DNA of 6,682 bases from an uncultured Verrucomicrobiota bacterium (lineage in GTDB: Bacteria; Verrucomicrobiota; Verrucomicrobiia; Limisphaerales; UBA9464): contig CAIYXO010000706.1 in assembly GCA_903930165.1 (NCBI GenBank), positions 1 through 6,682 of the forward strand, in the 5' to 3' direction. Within the stretch, counting starts at the first letter, position 1. Every line of letters begins with the position of its first letter. Shown here in pieces: positions 5,608 to 6,682 of the stretch. Below the pieces are notes generated by a model. It had not been told where the DNA came from and did no database searches. It worked only from the letters and a program-made list of their open reading frames with translations. The position numbers were made by a program, and so were the translations under genes.

Positions 5608-6682
5608 TCAGTCGCGCTTCTCGCCGGACAGGGCCTTGATGGTGACGATGCGGCCCTTGGACATGCGCTTGATGGTCAGCTTGAGCTCGATGTTGCCGGA
5701 GGTGAGCTTCTCGAAGTCCGCCACCGAAAGAACCGGCTGCTCATTCACGTGGGTGACGAGCTCGAAGGGCTTCACCCCGCCGACGCTGGCCCGCCCGCCG
5801 GGCTCGATGCGGGAGACGACCACGCCCGGATCGCCGGCGGGCCGCTGCAGGTAGCGACGGACGTCGTAGGTGAGTTCCCGCACGGTGATCCCGAGGCTCT
5901 CGGACTTGTAGCGCGGCGCCGCCTCGTAGTGGGAGGGACCCGGCTCGACCGTGAACTCCTTCGAGACGAGTCGGCCATCGTCGATGAACTCGGCCGTGAA
6001 CCGGGAACCGAATCCGAGGTCGGTCAGGGCGCGCGTGAACGAGGTCTCCACCGGCGGCCACGGGGTCGGGATGCGTTCGAAGAACTGGTCGCGGATCTCG
6101 TCGAGCCGTTCCCAGGGGAAGCCTTGGGCGCGTGCGAAATCCTCCTCCAACTGGACCTCGATCGGGATCGGCTGGAGCGGCGAGCGCAGGCGCAGGAGCA
6201 CCATGCCCGGCTTGATGCCGGCGCGGGCGGCCGGTGAGTCCGCATGGACAAACGTGATCAGGCCTCCGGACTGTCCGTCACGGGTCTGGTCCGAGACGTT
6301 GTTGGCCCGGGCCAACTCCCGCGACAACGGCTGCATCTCGACCCCGAGCCAAGCGAGCCGGTTCTCGTCGGCCTCCGCCACGGGGACGTTCGCCGGGTCC
6401 GCGGTTCCCGGGACCCCTTGAACCGCGGCGAACAGCTGCCGTGCGGTGGTCAGGAGTCGGCTTTGGCCGCCGCCTTCACGTCCGGGATTCCGGTCCCTGC
6501 GGACGATGGGCATGGCGTGGAGACGGCCTTCCGGAGTGAAGAGGAAGGCGTCCTTCACCTCGGTGTCCGAAAGCTCGGGATAGGCCTCGAGCCGGGTCCC
6601 GACGCGGACGCCCGCGATGCGGGACAGATGGAAGTAGGAGATCTTCGTCTCCCCCTGGAGATCGATGTCGGCACGCAGCAGC
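5608..6682 (-). CDS. HtrA-like protein with two PDZ domains, N-terminal part outside window
   Basis: The reading frame is open to the window edge, so the 357 visible residues are the C-terminal part; an internal GTG at 6558 is not a convincing start. PDZ1 (about visible residues 110-176) begins AWLGVEM, as in DegP/DegQ/HtrA, and contains DSPAARAGIKPGMVLL. PDZ2 (about 262-350) begins SLGITV and contains GVVVSRIEPGGRASVGGVKPFELVTHVN. An 85-residue segment of mixed character separates them (GFPWERLDEIRDQF, then GFGSRFTAEFIDDGRL). Visible residues 1-70 resemble the end of the trypsin-like domain (FTPEGRLHAMPIV), but the GNSGGP block expected just before it reads TEVKDAF, so the catalytic serine seems absent. 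The family acts in the periplasm or envelope as protease, chaperone or regulator; a signal peptide would lie outside the window. It could be an inactive protease paralogue or a PDZ scaffold. It converges on trpC. Confidence 0.8.
   Translation of the reverse strand, partial: LLRADIDLQGETKISYFHLSRIAGVRVGTRLEAYPELSDTEVKDAFLFTPEGRLHAMPIVRRDRNPGREGGGQSRLLTTARQLFAAVQGVPGTADPANVPVAEADENRLAWLGVEMQPLSRELARANNVSDQTRDGQSGGLITFVHADSPAARAGIKPGMVLLRLRSPLQPIPIEVQLEEDFARAQGFPWERLDEIRDQFFERIPTPWPPVETSFTRALTDLGFGSRFTAEFIDDGRLVSKEFTVEPGPSHYEAAPRYKSESLGITVRELTYDVRRYLQRPAGDPGVVVSRIEPGGRASVGGVKPFELVTHVNEQPVLSVADFEKLTSGNIELKLTIKRMSKGRIVTIKALSGEKRD

Noticed and set aside
1..6682. A novel defence, mobile or biosynthetic system.
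   Set aside because: All six genes belong to known families and the remaining spacers are short. No transposase, integrase, phage, toxin, CRISPR or secondary-metabolite signature was seen on either strand.

Overview
The window is GC-rich (about two thirds G+C by eye), densely coded bacterial chromosome carrying six genes, mostly housekeeping. Protein-level resemblance (the style of the TrpC, ProB and HtrA-like proteins), high GC and translation starts without Shine-Dalgarno sequences suggest a member of the Verrucomicrobiota (Planctomycetes-Verrucomicrobia-Chlamydiae superphylum). That assignment is recollection and inference; no rRNA or other marker is present to settle it.

Layout from left to right: the 3' portion of ilvD (+, cut by the window start); a strong hairpin terminator shared with the convergent mazG (-); proB (-) just upstream of mazG and probably co-transcribed with it; a divergent spacer of about 107 bp with a GC hairpin followed by six T's; a type-1 glycerate kinase gene (+); a 64-bp spacer with two small hairpins and a TACAAT box; trpC (+); a 194-bp spacer with phased octamer repeats and inverted segments; and the 3' portion of a two-PDZ HtrA-like gene (-, cut by the window end).

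The genes do not form one pathway. ilvD serves branched-chain amino acid synthesis, proB the first step of proline synthesis, trpC tryptophan synthesis, and glycerate kinase feeds glycerate into lower glycolysis. mazG is a nucleotide-pool cleansing pyrophosphohydrolase, and the PDZ protein probably acts in envelope protein quality control or as a scaffold. proA, other trp genes and other ilv genes are not in the window, so biosynthetic genes appear dispersed rather than clustered.

I found no mobile element, CRISPR array, tRNA, rRNA, toxin-antitoxin pair or defence system. The points most worth a second look are the apparent loss of the catalytic serine in the HtrA-like protein, the octamer-repeat spacer after trpC, the hairpin/T-run leader before the glycerate kinase, the nearly leaderless trpC start, and the shortened second half of MazG.
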